From NCBI GenBank assembly GCA_030428355.1, contig JAUIBL010000002.1, forward strand, positions 62,001 to 126,000: 64,000 nucleotides of DNA, written 5' to 3'. A model generated the notes under the pieces. That model worked only from the letters and a program-made list of their open reading frames with translations, searched no databases and was not told the origin of the DNA. Positions 10,184 through 19,196 of the stretch are shown in pieces; the stretch's first letter is position 1, and each line of letters opens with the position of its first letter. The position numbers and the translations under genes were made by a program. Source of the DNA: Alphaproteobacteria bacterium. Its GTDB lineage: Bacteria; Pseudomonadota; Alphaproteobacteria; Rhodobacterales; Rhodobacteraceae.

Positions 10184-12115
10184 ATGACCGTTTCGATAGC
10201 CAAACAAGGCCGCGTGGCGGTCGTCACCATCGACAATCCCCCGGTCAATGCGTCGTCGCAGGCGGTGCGTGCGGGGTTATTGCGGGCCGTGGCGGGGACC
10301 GAGGCTGACCCGGACATCACGTCGGTGGTCCTCGCCTGCGCCGGGCGCACCTTTGTCGCCGGGGCCGACGTGCGCGAGTTCGACCTGCCGCCGGTCGAGC
10401 CGCATCTGCCGGATGTCATCGCCGCCATCGAGGCAGCCTCAAAACCCTGGGTCGCAGCGATCCACGGCACGGCGCTGGGCGGTGGGTTGGAACTGGCGAT
10501 GGGGTGTCATGCGCGGATTGCGGATGCCACGGCGCGCATGGGGTTGCCCGAAGTGACCCTTGGTCTGGTGCCGGGGGCGGGGGGCACGGTTCGGTTGCCG
10601 CGTCTGGTGGAGGCGGAACTGGCGCTGACGATGATCGCGGGGGGCAAGCCGATCTCGGCCACGGCGGCGCTGGAAGCCGGTCTCATCGACGCGATTGCCA
10701 CAGGCGATCTGTTGGAAGAGGCGGTGGCCTTGGCCGCCAAACAGAGCGCGCCTCGTCGCACACTTGAAAAGACGGTTATTGGAGCAGCCAACGCCGACGC
10801 GTTCGACAAGACGGCATCGGATCTGCGCCGCAAAGCACGCGGGCAAGTGTCGATTGGCGCGGCCATCGACGCGGTGGAGCGCGGCCTGCGCTTGCCCGCG
10901 GACGCGGCATTGGCCGAAGAACGCGCAACCTTCCTCGCCTTGAAATCCAGCGATCAGGCCCGCGCCTTGCGGCACATCTTCTTTGCCGAACGCGCCACCC
11001 TGGCCGACCCGAGGGCGAAACAGACCCCGCGCCCGGTCACCCGGATCGGTGTCATCGGGGGCGGCACAATGGGGGCGGGCATTGCGTCGGCCTGCCTGAT
11101 GCGCGGGTTCCATGTGACGCTGATCGAACGCGACGAGACCAGCCTTGAGGCTGGGGCGGGTCGCGTGCGCGGAACACTCGAAAGCAGCGCCAAGCGGGGC
11201 CTTCTGCCTGATCTGGACGCTGTCGTCGCGCGGTTCGAAACCGCGACCGATTACGCCGCTCTGGCGGATGCGGATCTGGTGATCGAAGCGGTGTTCGAGG
11301 ACATGGAGGTCAAGAAACAGGTCTTTGTGCAACTGGATGCAGTCACCAGACCGGATGCGATCCTGGCGACCAACACCTCCTATCTCGAAGTGAATGCCAT
11401 TGCGGCGGTCCTGTCCGACCCGTCGCGCGCCATTGGTCTGCATTTCTTTTCCCCGGCGCATATCATGAAGCTCTTGGAGATCGTTCTACCCGACACGGTG
11501 TCAGAGGATGTGATTGCCACGGCGGCGAAGCTGTCCAAATCGCTGGGCAAGATCGGTGTCCTGTCCGGTGTCTGCGACGGCTTCATCGGCAACCGCATCA
11601 TGTCGGCCTACCGGGCCGAGGCGGATCGGCTCTTGATCGACGGGGCCACGCCGTCACAGGTGGATGCGGCCATGCGCGATTATGGCTTTCCGATCGGCGT
11701 GTTTGAGATGCAGGATCTGGCGGGCCTCGACATCGCGTGGGCCATGCGCAAGCGGCGGCTGGCCGAGGGCAAGATCACCGGGCCGTATATCCGGATTGCC
11801 GACCGACTGTGCGAGATGGGGCGGTTCGGGCGCAAGACGGGTGGCGGATGGTACGATTATTCCGACGCGGGTGCGCAGCCGTCGGAGGTGGTGCTGTCCA
11901 TCATCGCCGAGGAGCGTCAGGCGATGGGGACGGCAGGTGGCGACTTTGCCGATGCAGATGTGATGCCCCGCATTCTGGGCGCGATGACACGAGAGGCGGA
12001 GGCGGTTCTGGCCGAAGGCATCGCCCGATCCGCCGATGACATCGACGTGGTCATGGTCAACGGCTACAGCTTCCCGCGCTGGAAAGGCGGGCCGATGTTT
12101 GCGGCGAGGGACTGA
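10184..12115 (+). CDS. bifunctional enoyl-CoA hydratase / 3-hydroxyacyl-CoA dehydrogenase, short C terminus
   Basis: A 643-residue FadJ-type fusion. The N-terminal crotonase domain (VAAIHGTALGGGLELAMGCH and GLPEVTLGLVPGAGGTVRLPR, with both catalytic Glu regions) is followed by the NAD domain (IGVIGGGTMGAGIAS, about residue 288) and the dehydrogenase motif IGLHFFSPAHIMKLLEIV. The protein ends at GGPMFAARD, roughly 40-50 residues earlier than usual, where relatives continue through the second C-terminal domain. A gene on the other strand ends 6 bases later. It is divergent from the anthranilate operon and shares its operator region, so it probably completes ring-product degradation. Confidence 0.88.
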   Translation: MTVSIAKQGRVAVVTIDNPPVNASSQAVRAGLLRAVAGTEADPDITSVVLACAGRTFVAGADVREFDLPPVEPHLPDVIAAIEAASKPWVAAIHGTALGGGLELAMGCHARIADATARMGLPEVTLGLVPGAGGTVRLPRLVEAELALTMIAGGKPISATAALEAGLIDAIATGDLLEEAVALAAKQSAPRRTLEKTVIGAANADAFDKTASDLRRKARGQVSIGAAIDAVERGLRLPADAALAEERATFLALKSSDQARALRHIFFAERATLADPRAKQTPRPVTRIGVIGGGTMGAGIASACLMRGFHVTLIERDETSLEAGAGRVRGTLESSAKRGLLPDLDAVVARFETATDYAALADADLVIEAVFEDMEVKKQVFVQLDAVTRPDAILATNTSYLEVNAIAAVLSDPSRAIGLHFFSPAHIMKLLEIVLPDTVSEDVIATAAKLSKSLGKIGVLSGVCDGFIGNRIMSAYRAEADRLLIDGATPSQVDAAMRDYGFPIGVFEMQDLAGLDIAWAMRKRRLAEGKITGPYIRIADRLCEMGRFGRKTGGGWYDYSDAGAQPSEVVLSIIAEERQAMGTAGGDFADADVMPRILGAMTREAEAVLAEGIARSADDIDVVMVNGYSFPRWKGGPMFAARD

Positions 12116-12120
12116 CGCGG

Positions 12121-13383
12121 TCAGGCGTCCTCAGGCACCCGGATCGCAGCGCAGCCCTGATAAGCCATGTACCCGCGCTGAATGGCAATCTGGTCGGCGA
12201 TGAACTTGGCGTCGTGCCAGACCCCCCAGATAAAGGAGGAGCCGCGTCGCGTCTGCCAGGGCAGGCCGACGAAATAGAGCCCCGGTTCGCGGGACACACC
12301 ACGTTGATGCAACGGACGGCCCTTGTCGTCGAACGTGTCGGCCTTGATCCAGCCGAAATCGAACTGATAGCCGGTGGCCCAGAGGATTGTGCCGATCCCC
12401 GTCTCGGCCAGATCGATCTCGCGGATCGGATCGGTCACGCAGGCGGGATCGTCCGGGATGGTCCGCGCTTCGGGTTCAAGCGGCAGATCGAGCCCGTGCT
12501 TGGCGATATAGGCGTCCGCCTCATCCAGCACTGACAGGTAATTCGCATCCCCGGCCTGAAGGTTGGTTTTCAGATCGTCGGCAAATCGCACCACGCCGTC
12601 GCTGTACCCCTCGGTCATCCCCAAAAGCGTCATGCCCCGATGCGCCAGCGCGCGGAAGTCGATGGTCTTGCCGCCATGCGCGCCGCTGACGGCAATGGTG
12701 ACATGCTCGGTGCCCGGACCGGGGCTATCGGCGTTCCACTTACCGAGGACCCCCAGCCACCAGACATTGTCGCGCCCCCTGTAGCGGCGGGGCGGGCGGT
12801 CGTGGGGGCCGATGGAGAGATAGACCTCGCGTCCCGCCTCCATCAACTCTTCGGCAATCTGCACCCCGGACGAGCCACCGCCCACGACCAGCACCGCCCC
12901 TTGGGGAAGCTGTGCGGGGTTGCGATAGGCGTTGGAATGAAGCTGCAGCGGCCCCGCGTCGGCGGGCACCACCGGCGGGATCGCCGGTTTCTGGAAGGGG
13001 CCTGTCGCGGCCACCACATGCCGGGCGCGGATCGTGCCTTTGGAGGTCTGAACCACGAAGCCACCATCCTTGGGCGTCACCGCCGTCACATCGACGCCGG
13101 TGCGGATCGGCGCGTTGAACCGCTTGGCGTAGGTTTCGAAATAGGCGGCCACGCTTTCCTTGTCGGGGAAGGCATCGTCGTCACACCCGAAGGCCATGTT
13201 CGGAAAGCGGTCATGCCACGCCGGGCCGTTTGCGACGAGCGAATCCCAGCGTTCGGTCCGCCAGCGTTCGGCGATCCGGGCGCGTTCGAGAACCACATGG
13301 GGAATGTCGAGGTGGGTCAGGTGTTCGCTCATCGCGACCCCGGCCTGTCCTGCGCCGACAACAACCGTATCGATTTCTTCCAT
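12121..13383 (-). CDS. flavin-containing monooxygenase-like NAD(P)/FAD oxidoreductase
   Basis: A 420-residue flavoprotein related to class B FMO and YUC-like enzymes. It has the FAD motif VVVGAGQAGVAMSEHL at the N terminus, a central VLVVGGGSSGVQIAEEL for NADPH, and the typical late motif ILWATGYQFDF. The ATG is preceded by AAGGAGG. It may oxygenate an amine or a carbonyl compound. It is divergent from the RidA/DUF1028/LysR operon, and a LysR-type box (13482-13496) lies between the two, so it may belong to the same amine regulon. The substrate is unknown. Confidence 0.8.
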   Translation of the reverse strand: MEEIDTVVVGAGQAGVAMSEHLTHLDIPHVVLERARIAERWRTERWDSLVANGPAWHDRFPNMAFGCDDDAFPDKESVAAYFETYAKRFNAPIRTGVDVTAVTPKDGGFVVQTSKGTIRARHVVAATGPFQKPAIPPVVPADAGPLQLHSNAYRNPAQLPQGAVLVVGGGSSGVQIAEELMEAGREVYLSIGPHDRPPRRYRGRDNVWWLGVLGKWNADSPGPGTEHVTIAVSGAHGGKTIDFRALAHRGMTLLGMTEGYSDGVVRFADDLKTNLQAGDANYLSVLDEADAYIAKHGLDLPLEPEARTIPDDPACVTDPIREIDLAETGIGTILWATGYQFDFGWIKADTFDDKGRPLHQRGVSREPGLYFVGLPWQTRRGSSFIWGVWHDAKFIADQIAIQRGYMAYQGCAAIRVPEDA

Positions 13384-13481
13384 GGGTGCCTCCTTGACGA
13401 TGGGGCCGAGCATAGGCAGCGGTCCGGCGCGGGGCACACAACGGATTCCGAAAGCCTTGCTTGGGTTCACGCTAATCAAAC

Positions 13482-13496
13482 TTAGGCTTGGGCTAA
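13482..13496. promoter_or_regulatory. LysR-type box 1
   Basis: TTAGGCTTGGGCTAA, an interrupted palindrome (TTAG-N7-CTAA, containing T-N11-A), is centred 89 bases before the RidA start at 13578 and about 106 bases before the divergent monooxygenase start. The same motif occurs at 15696-15710 (inverted) and 21272-21286. The LysR gene at 14759 is the obvious candidate to bind it. A further CTAA is found just upstream (13472-13475). Confidence 0.7.
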
Positions 13497-13577
13497 CCAC
13501 AGATGAGGGAAAGGGTCGTTCCGCCCTTCGACGCCGAAAGGGTAGACCGATCATCAAGCTCCAAGAGGACACCCGGC

Positions 13578-14006
13578 ATGGCCCATACCCGTATCCGCAC
13601 ATTCAACACGTCCGACACATATCCCGAACAGAACCTCGACAACGATCTTTGTCAGGCGGTCGTCACCCAAGGTGGGCGGATCGTCTGGCTGCGGGGGCAG
13701 TGCCCGCAGAACCTTGATGATGCCAGGAACATCGACAGCCATGATCCGGTCGAACAGACCCACAAGGTGATGCAGAACATCCGTCAGTTGATCGAAGAGG
13801 CCGGAGGCGAGATGGCGCATCTGGTCAAGGTGGTGGTCTACATCACCGATGTGCGCCACCGCGAGGCGGTCTATCGCACGATGGGCGAGTACATCAAAGG
13901 CGTGCATCCCGTGTCCACGGGCCTTGTCGTCAGCGCGCTGGCGCGGCCGGAATGGCTGGTCGAGATCGACGGCACCGCCGTGATCCCGGACGGGTATCAG
14001 CGATGA
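13578..14006 (+). CDS. RidA family protein
   Basis: A 142-residue RidA-fold enamine/imine deaminase. Visible features are VVTQGGRIVWLRGQCPQNLD, the helix region VMQNIRQLIEEAGGEMAHLVKVVVYITD, and the Arg-containing REAVYRTMGEYIKGVHPVSTGLVV segment near the active site. The selected ATG follows AGAGGAC; a longer frame upstream lies in the promoter. DUF1028 follows with ATGA overlap. In a region rich in amine-oxidising and PLP enzymes it may hydrolyse imine products, but a general protective role is also possible. Confidence 0.85.
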   Translation: MAHTRIRTFNTSDTYPEQNLDNDLCQAVVTQGGRIVWLRGQCPQNLDDARNIDSHDPVEQTHKVMQNIRQLIEEAGGEMAHLVKVVVYITDVRHREAVYRTMGEYIKGVHPVSTGLVVSALARPEWLVEIDGTAVIPDGYQR

Positions 14007-14677
14007 CGTTCTCACTGGTGGCTCGCTGTGCCGACACGGGCATGTTCGGCGTGGCGATTTCCTCGTCTTCCCCGGCAGTTGCGGCGCGGTGTTCCTACGC
14101 GCGGGCGGGTGTCGGTGCGGTGGCGAGCCAGAACGTGACCGACCCGACGCTTGGGCCATTTGCGCTTGATCTCATGCAAGGCGGCATGTCGGCACCCGAG
14201 GCGATTGCGGGTGTGCGCGATCAGGGACGGCACATCGCCTACCGTCAGGTGCTGGCGATTGACCGGCAGGGACGGACGGCGATCCATTCGGGGCCGAAAT
14301 CGCTGGGGATCTGGACACAGGCCGAAGGGGTGAATGTCGCCTCGGGCGGCAATCTTCTGGCCAATGACGGCGTTCCGGGGGCCATCGTTGCGGCCTTTGA
14401 GGCGGCGCAGGGTCATCTTGGCGACAGGCTCATTGCCGCCTTGCGTGCGGGGCTGGCGGCAGGCGGCGAGGCCGGGCCGGTGCATTCCGCGGGCATGATG
14501 CTGGTCGACAACGTGAGCTGGCCCGTCGCCGACCTGCGCTGCGACTGGACCGAGGATTGCCCGATCGAGGCGGTCGCCACCGCGTGGGAGGTCTACAAAC
14601 CGCAGCTTGACGCCTATGTGCAGCGCGCGCTCGACCCGACACAGGCGCCGTCCTACGGTGTGCCGGGTGACGAATGA
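14003..14677 (+). CDS. DUF1028 domain protein (Ntn-hydrolase-like)
   Basis: A 224-residue DUF1028 protein. The N terminus FSLVARCADTGMFGVAISSSSPAVAARC and the block GAVASQNVTDPTLGPFALDLM are family hallmarks; the fold resembles Ntn-hydrolases such as proteasome subunits, although the usual nucleophile-exposing processing is not evident. The function of the family is not established. It overlaps RidA by 4 bases and precedes the LysR regulator, so it belongs to the putative amine-catabolism regulon. A hydrolase acting on an amide or lactam intermediate would fit, but this is speculation. Confidence 0.85.
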   Translation: MTFSLVARCADTGMFGVAISSSSPAVAARCSYARAGVGAVASQNVTDPTLGPFALDLMQGGMSAPEAIAGVRDQGRHIAYRQVLAIDRQGRTAIHSGPKSLGIWTQAEGVNVASGGNLLANDGVPGAIVAAFEAAQGHLGDRLIAALRAGLAAGGEAGPVHSAGMMLVDNVSWPVADLRCDWTEDCPIEAVATAWEVYKPQLDAYVQRALDPTQAPSYGVPGDE

Positions 14678-14758
14678 CGCGCTTTGGCATCAGACAGCCT
14701 TGAAGACACCGGGCAACCCGTCCAAGGTTTGAGGGAACCGCTTGGTCAGGGGGCACGG

Positions 14759-15694
14759 ATGCTGCGCTACACGTTGCGGCAATTGGAGTATTTCGTCGCC
14801 GTCGGCGAAACCGGAAGCATCGCGCGTGCGTCCGAGAGGATCAACGTGTCCTCTCCATCCATCTCCTCGGCCATCTCGCAGCTAGAGGCGGAATTCGGCC
14901 TGCCCCTGTTTGTGCGGCAGCACGCGCAGGGCCTGTCGCTGACACAAGCCGGGCGGCAGATGCTGGAGCAGGCGAAGATCGTACTTCGCGAGGCGGGCGC
15001 GATGATGGACATCGCGGGCGACATTTCCGGCTCCGTCCGCGGGCCGCTCAGCATTGGCTGCCTGTTGACCTTTGCGCAGCTCGTCCTGCCGACCCTGCGC
15101 CGGGGATTCGAAGCCGAATTTCCCGAAGTGCGGCTGCGTCAGCATGAACTGAACCAGGTGGAGTTGTTCAGTGCCTTGCGTCGGTCCGAGATCGACGTGG
15201 CGCTGACCTATGACCTTGATGTGCCTGCCGATCTGCAATTCACCGCACTGGTGCGCCTTCCTCCCATCGCGCTTATGGGGATCGCACACCCGCTGGCGGA
15301 CCGCGATGTCGTGACGGTCGAAGACCTCAGCGCGTATCCCATGGTGTTGCTCGACCTGCCGCTCAGCGCGGATTACTTCCTGTCGCTCTTCGATCAGGCG
15401 GGCGGCAAGCCGGTGATCGCCGAACGGACCCGCGACATGGCGGTGATGCGGTCGATGGTGGGCAATGATTTCGGCTACTCCATCGCCAATGTCCGCCCGC
15501 TGAGCGACACCTCGCCCGATGGCAACCCTGTGCGGGTCATCCCCATCGGCGGCAAGGTTCGGGCATTGCGGATGGGCCTGCTGACGGCGCAGGATGCGGA
15601 CCGGTCGAACGCAGTGCGCGCGTTCATCGAATACGCCGCTTCGCTTGTCCGCTCCGGGCGGTTGGACCGGATCGGCGGAGAGCCGTTGGTCTGA
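14759..15694 (+). CDS. LysR family transcriptional regulator of the amine/polyamine region
   Basis: A 311-residue LysR protein. The N-terminal winged helix (LRQLEYFVAVGETGSIARAS, then SISSAISQLEAEFGLPLFVR) is followed by a two-lobe effector domain (RGPLSIGCLLTFAQLVLPTL onward). It is the third gene after RidA and DUF1028 with an 81-base gap, and is followed within 2 bases by a copy of the TTAGGC-type box. Three such boxes flank this and neighbouring operons at similar distances, which makes this protein their likely regulator. The effector is probably an amine-related catabolite. Confidence 0.9.
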   Translation: MLRYTLRQLEYFVAVGETGSIARASERINVSSPSISSAISQLEAEFGLPLFVRQHAQGLSLTQAGRQMLEQAKIVLREAGAMMDIAGDISGSVRGPLSIGCLLTFAQLVLPTLRRGFEAEFPEVRLRQHELNQVELFSALRRSEIDVALTYDLDVPADLQFTALVRLPPIALMGIAHPLADRDVVTVEDLSAYPMVLLDLPLSADYFLSLFDQAGGKPVIAERTRDMAVMRSMVGNDFGYSIANVRPLSDTSPDGNPVRVIPIGGKVRALRMGLLTAQDADRSNAVRAFIEYAASLVRSGRLDRIGGEPLV

Positions 15695-15695
15695 C

Positions 15696-15710
15696 TTAGC
15701 GACAGCCTAA
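15696..15710. promoter_or_regulatory. LysR-type box 2
   Basis: TTAGCGACAGCCTAA, the reverse complement of TTAGGCTGTCGCTAA, begins just after the LysR stop codon and is centred 84 bases before the start of the trimethylamine-dehydrogenase-like gene. Relative to box 1 (13482-13496) it keeps the TTAGGC and GCTAA arms and the 15-base length. Position and symmetry fit a LysR recognition site activating the 15787-21221 operon. Confidence 0.7.
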
Positions 15711-15786
15711 GCAACGCTTCCGTGGCCAAGACTTTTGCACTGCAGCACAGATTGTAATCTGTCCGAAACCCGACAGGAGAGGCTTG

Positions 15787-17865
15787 ATGCTCGACGGACG
15801 CGATCCCCGGTATGACGTGCTATTCGACCCGCTGACCATCGGTCCGGTCACCGCCAAGAACCGCTTTTACCAGGTGCCGCATTGCAACGGCGGCGGCTAT
15901 CGCGACCCGTCCGCGGCTGCGGCCATGCGCGGGATCAAGTCCGAAGGTGGCTGGGGCGTGATCTTTACCGAACAATGCGAGATGCACCACACGTCCGAGA
16001 TCACGCCGTTCATCGAACTGCGTCTGTGGGAGGACAAGGACATTCCCATGCTTGCCAAGATGGCGGGCAAGATGAAGGAACATGGGGCACTGGCGGGCAT
16101 CCAACTGGCCTATTCCGGCATCAACGGGCCGAACATGTACACCAAGGAAGTGCCGCTTGCGGTCTCGGCGGGGCCGATCCGCACCTTCACCAATGACCCG
16201 GTCCAGGCGCGCGCTTTGTCGAAGGACGAGATCAAGGATCTGCGCCGCTGGTTCGTGAACGCGGCCAAGCGCGCCAGGATCGCGGGGTTTGACCTGATCT
16301 GCCTTTACGGCGCGCATGGCTTCGGCATCTTCCAGCACTTCCTCAGCCGCGCCACCAACATGCGTGACGACGAATATGGCGGCAGTCTGGAAAACCGGTC
16401 CCGGTTCGCGCGCGAGGTGATTGCCGACATGCGTGACGCAGTGGGGGAAAGCATGGGCCTCACCCTGCGGGTCTCGCTGGACGAAACCATCGGCGATCTC
16501 GGCTTTTCGAACGCCGAGGTGCGCGAGTTCATCGACATGAACAAGGACCTGCCGGACCTCTGGGATCTGGCGCATGGCACGTGGGAAGATTGCTCCGGCC
16601 CGTCCCGCTTCAAGGAAGAGGGCGCGCAAGAGGCGCTGGTGCGCGGCATCCGCGAGCTGTCGTCGAAACCGGTGGTGGGGGTTGGGCGGTTCACCTCGCC
16701 CGATGTGATGGCCAGGATGGTCCGCAGCGGCGTGCTCGACGCCATCGGCTGCGCCCGCCCGTCGATTGCCGATCCCTTCCTGCCCAGGAAGATCGAGGAA
16801 GGCCGGATCGAGGACATCCGCGAATGTATCGGCTGCAACATCTGCATCACCGGTGACATGACCATGTCGATCAGCCGCTGCACGCAGAACCCGACCTTCA
16901 TGGAGGAATGGCGCAAGGGCTGGCACCCGGAACGCATGAATCCCAAGGGCCGCAGCGAAAACGTGTTGGTCGTCGGCGCTGGTCCGGCGGGGTTGGAGGC
17001 GACGCGGGCCTTGGCCGAACGCGGCTATGATGTGGCGCTTGCCGAGGCCGGACGTGTTCTGGGTGGGCGCGTCGCGCGGGAACGGCTGTTGCCGGGCCTG
17101 TCAGCGTGGGGGCGGGTTGCGGATTACCGCACTTATCAGATCAGCCAGAAACCCAATGTGGAGACCTATTTCGACAGTGCTCTGGATGCCGAGGCAATCC
17201 TGGAATTCGGCTTCCAGAACATCTGCATCGCCACCGGGGCCACATGGCGCAGGGACGGGGTGAGCCGTCAGCATGTGGTGCCGTTTCCGATGGATGCTGC
17301 AATGCCGGTGTTCACGCCCGATGACATCATGGACGGCCAGCGCCCCTCGGGCCACGTGGTGATCTATGACGACGATCACTACTACATGGGCGGCGTGCTG
17401 GCGGAACTGCTGCGCAACGAGGGCTGCGCGGTGACGATCATCACGCCATCGGCCTATCTGTCGGACTGGACGGTGAACACGCTGGAACAGCACACGATCC
17501 ACCGCCGACTGGCCAAGATGGGCGTCGAGATCGTTCTTAATCGCGGTGTGACCGAGATTTCAGCGGGCCATGTGGTGTCGAATTGCACCTATACCGATCA
17601 GACCCGCCAGATCGACTGCGACGCGGTTGTAGTGGTGGCGTCGAAGTTGGAGAACAACCAGCTTTACCATGACCTCAAGGCGCGCGAGGCGGAATGGGCG
17701 GATGCGGGGATCAACTCGGTGCGGATCATCGGCGATGCCGAAGCGCCGGGGCCGATTGCCTGGGCGACCTATGCAGGCCATCGCTATGCGCGCGAACTCG
17801 ATGGTGAGGATATTGGCGATGCGCTGCCCTTCCGCCGTGAGATCACGGAGCTTGCAGTCGATTGA
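15787..17865 (+). CDS. trimethylamine dehydrogenase-like NADH:flavin oxidoreductase
   Basis: A 692-residue flavoprotein. It has an N-terminal FMN barrel of the old-yellow-enzyme family ([34 protein letters not shown]), a [4Fe-4S] motif ECIGCNIC with a further Cys 12 residues on (about residues 347-361), and C-terminal ADP/NAD-binding domains (VLVVGAGPAGLEATRALAER). This is the architecture of trimethylamine, dimethylamine and related N-demethylating dehydrogenases. The ATG follows GACAGGAG; an in-frame TTG lies just before it. It leads a four-gene operon with a PLP decarboxylase, a deacetylase and an amidase, so oxidation of an amine is likely. Confidence 0.88.
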   Translation: MLDGRDPRYDVLFDPLTIGPVTAKNRFYQVPHCNGGGYRDPSAAAAMRGIKSEGGWGVIFTEQCEMHHTSEITPFIELRLWEDKDIPMLAKMAGKMKEHGALAGIQLAYSGINGPNMYTKEVPLAVSAGPIRTFTNDPVQARALSKDEIKDLRRWFVNAAKRARIAGFDLICLYGAHGFGIFQHFLSRATNMRDDEYGGSLENRSRFAREVIADMRDAVGESMGLTLRVSLDETIGDLGFSNAEVREFIDMNKDLPDLWDLAHGTWEDCSGPSRFKEEGAQEALVRGIRELSSKPVVGVGRFTSPDVMARMVRSGVLDAIGCARPSIADPFLPRKIEEGRIEDIRECIGCNICITGDMTMSISRCTQNPTFMEEWRKGWHPERMNPKGRSENVLVVGAGPAGLEATRALAERGYDVALAEAGRVLGGRVARERLLPGLSAWGRVADYRTYQISQKPNVETYFDSALDAEAILEFGFQNICIATGATWRRDGVSRQHVVPFPMDAAMPVFTPDDIMDGQRPSGHVVIYDDDHYYMGGVLAELLRNEGCAVTIITPSAYLSDWTVNTLEQHTIHRRLAKMGVEIVLNRGVTEISAGHVVSNCTYTDQTRQIDCDAVVVVASKLENNQLYHDLKAREAEWADAGINSVRIIGDAEAPGPIAWATYAGHRYARELDGEDIGDALPFRREITELAVD

Positions 17866-19196
17866 GCCACGATCCCTTTCCCTTCGCGCCCGACGACACG
17901 CGCCGCATACTGGATTGGGTCGAAGGCCATATCGCCGCCGGTCCCGACCCAAGGAACGGGGCCCGACCCGCTGTCGCGTTGGAGGCCGAGATGGGCGGGT
18001 CCATCACGCCCGACGGTCTTGGCGCCGAAGCGGCGTTTGCGCTTTTCACCGATGTCATCCAGCCTGCGACGCGCCCGTTCGGCCATCCGACATCTCTGTC
18101 CTTCGTCGCCGCAGCGCCTACGCGCGCTGCGCTGAGTTTTGACGCGGCCTTGGGTGCGGCAGGCATTTTTGCCGGCAACTGGGATGGCGGGGCAGGGGCG
18201 ATCCATGCCGAAAACCAGGCGCTGCGCTGGCTCTCCGATCTGGCGGGCTGGCCGTCATCTGCGGGCGGCGTGTTTGTGGCAGGCGGAACTTTGGGCAACC
18301 TTTCCGCCCTGCATGCCGCCCGGCACTGGCACCGGGGCCGCACTGACACGAACGGGCGCGGTGCGATCCTCTGTTCGTCCGAGGCGCATTCCTCGATTGC
18401 CGCCGTTGCGCGCGTGATGGATGCGGATTTGATCGTCGTCCCCTCTGGTCCGTCAGGTCGGATGACAGCCAAAGCCGCCGCCGCGCATGTGACGCCTGAA
18501 ACCTTTGCCATTGTGGCCAATGGTGGGGCCACCAATTGCGGGGCGGTGGATGACATTGCCGGGCTGACCGACCTTGCCGAAGCAAAGGGCGTCTGGGTGC
18601 ATGTCGATGGGGCCTATGGCGGAGCGGCAATGGCCGATCCGGCGATGCGCCCGGCATTCAACGGGATCGAGCGGGCGGACTCATTAATCATCGACCCACA
18701 CAAATGGGTCTTTGCCCCCTATGACAGTTGCGCCTTGCTCTACCGGGATGCCGCCCATGGGGCTGCCGCACATGGACAGCGGGCGGTCTATCTCGACACT
18801 GTCGACAAGAATGAATGGAACCCCTCCGATTATGCGCTGCACCTGACCCGCCGGGCACGGGGGCTGCCGCTGTGGTATTCGCTGGCGACGCATGGGACCA
18901 AGGCCTACGCGCAGGCGATTGCCCAAACCCGCGCGATTGCCGAAGACCTTGCGGATCGGATCGCTGCCGCGCCATGGCTCGACCTGTTGCTTGGGCCGAA
19001 CCTGACGGTGATCCTGTTCCGTCCCAAGGGCAAGACGGAGGACGAGATGATCCGCTGGGCCGAAGAACACCGCCGCTCCGGCGCCTTGCTCTGCCTGCCC
19101 ACCCGCTGGCGTGGCGAGATGGTGTTCCGCCTCTGCATCGTCAATCCGCAGACGGACGCGGATCATGTCATGTCCGTTCTGGACACACTACAATGA
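17862..19196 (+). CDS. PLP-dependent group II decarboxylase family protein
   Basis: A 444-residue aminotransferase-fold PLP enzyme of the aromatic amino acid / diaminobutyrate decarboxylase family. The motif IIDPHKWVFAPYDSCALLYRD contains the HK pair whose Lys binds PLP; VHVDGAYGGAAM contains the Asp that contacts the PLP nitrogen. The start is TTG, overlapping the previous stop (TTGA); no suitable ATG exists nearby. The decarboxylation substrate is unknown; an amino acid yielding an amine for the same pathway is plausible. Confidence 0.82.
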   Translation: MSHDPFPFAPDDTRRILDWVEGHIAAGPDPRNGARPAVALEAEMGGSITPDGLGAEAAFALFTDVIQPATRPFGHPTSLSFVAAAPTRAALSFDAALGAAGIFAGNWDGGAGAIHAENQALRWLSDLAGWPSSAGGVFVAGGTLGNLSALHAARHWHRGRTDTNGRGAILCSSEAHSSIAAVARVMDADLIVVPSGPSGRMTAKAAAAHVTPETFAIVANGGATNCGAVDDIAGLTDLAEAKGVWVHVDGAYGGAAMADPAMRPAFNGIERADSLIIDPHKWVFAPYDSCALLYRDAAHGAAAHGQRAVYLDTVDKNEWNPSDYALHLTRRARGLPLWYSLATHGTKAYAQAIAQTRAIAEDLADRIAAAPWLDLLLGPNLTVILFRPKGKTEDEMIRWAEEHRRSGALLCLPTRWRGEMVFRLCIVNPQTDADHVMSVLDTLQ

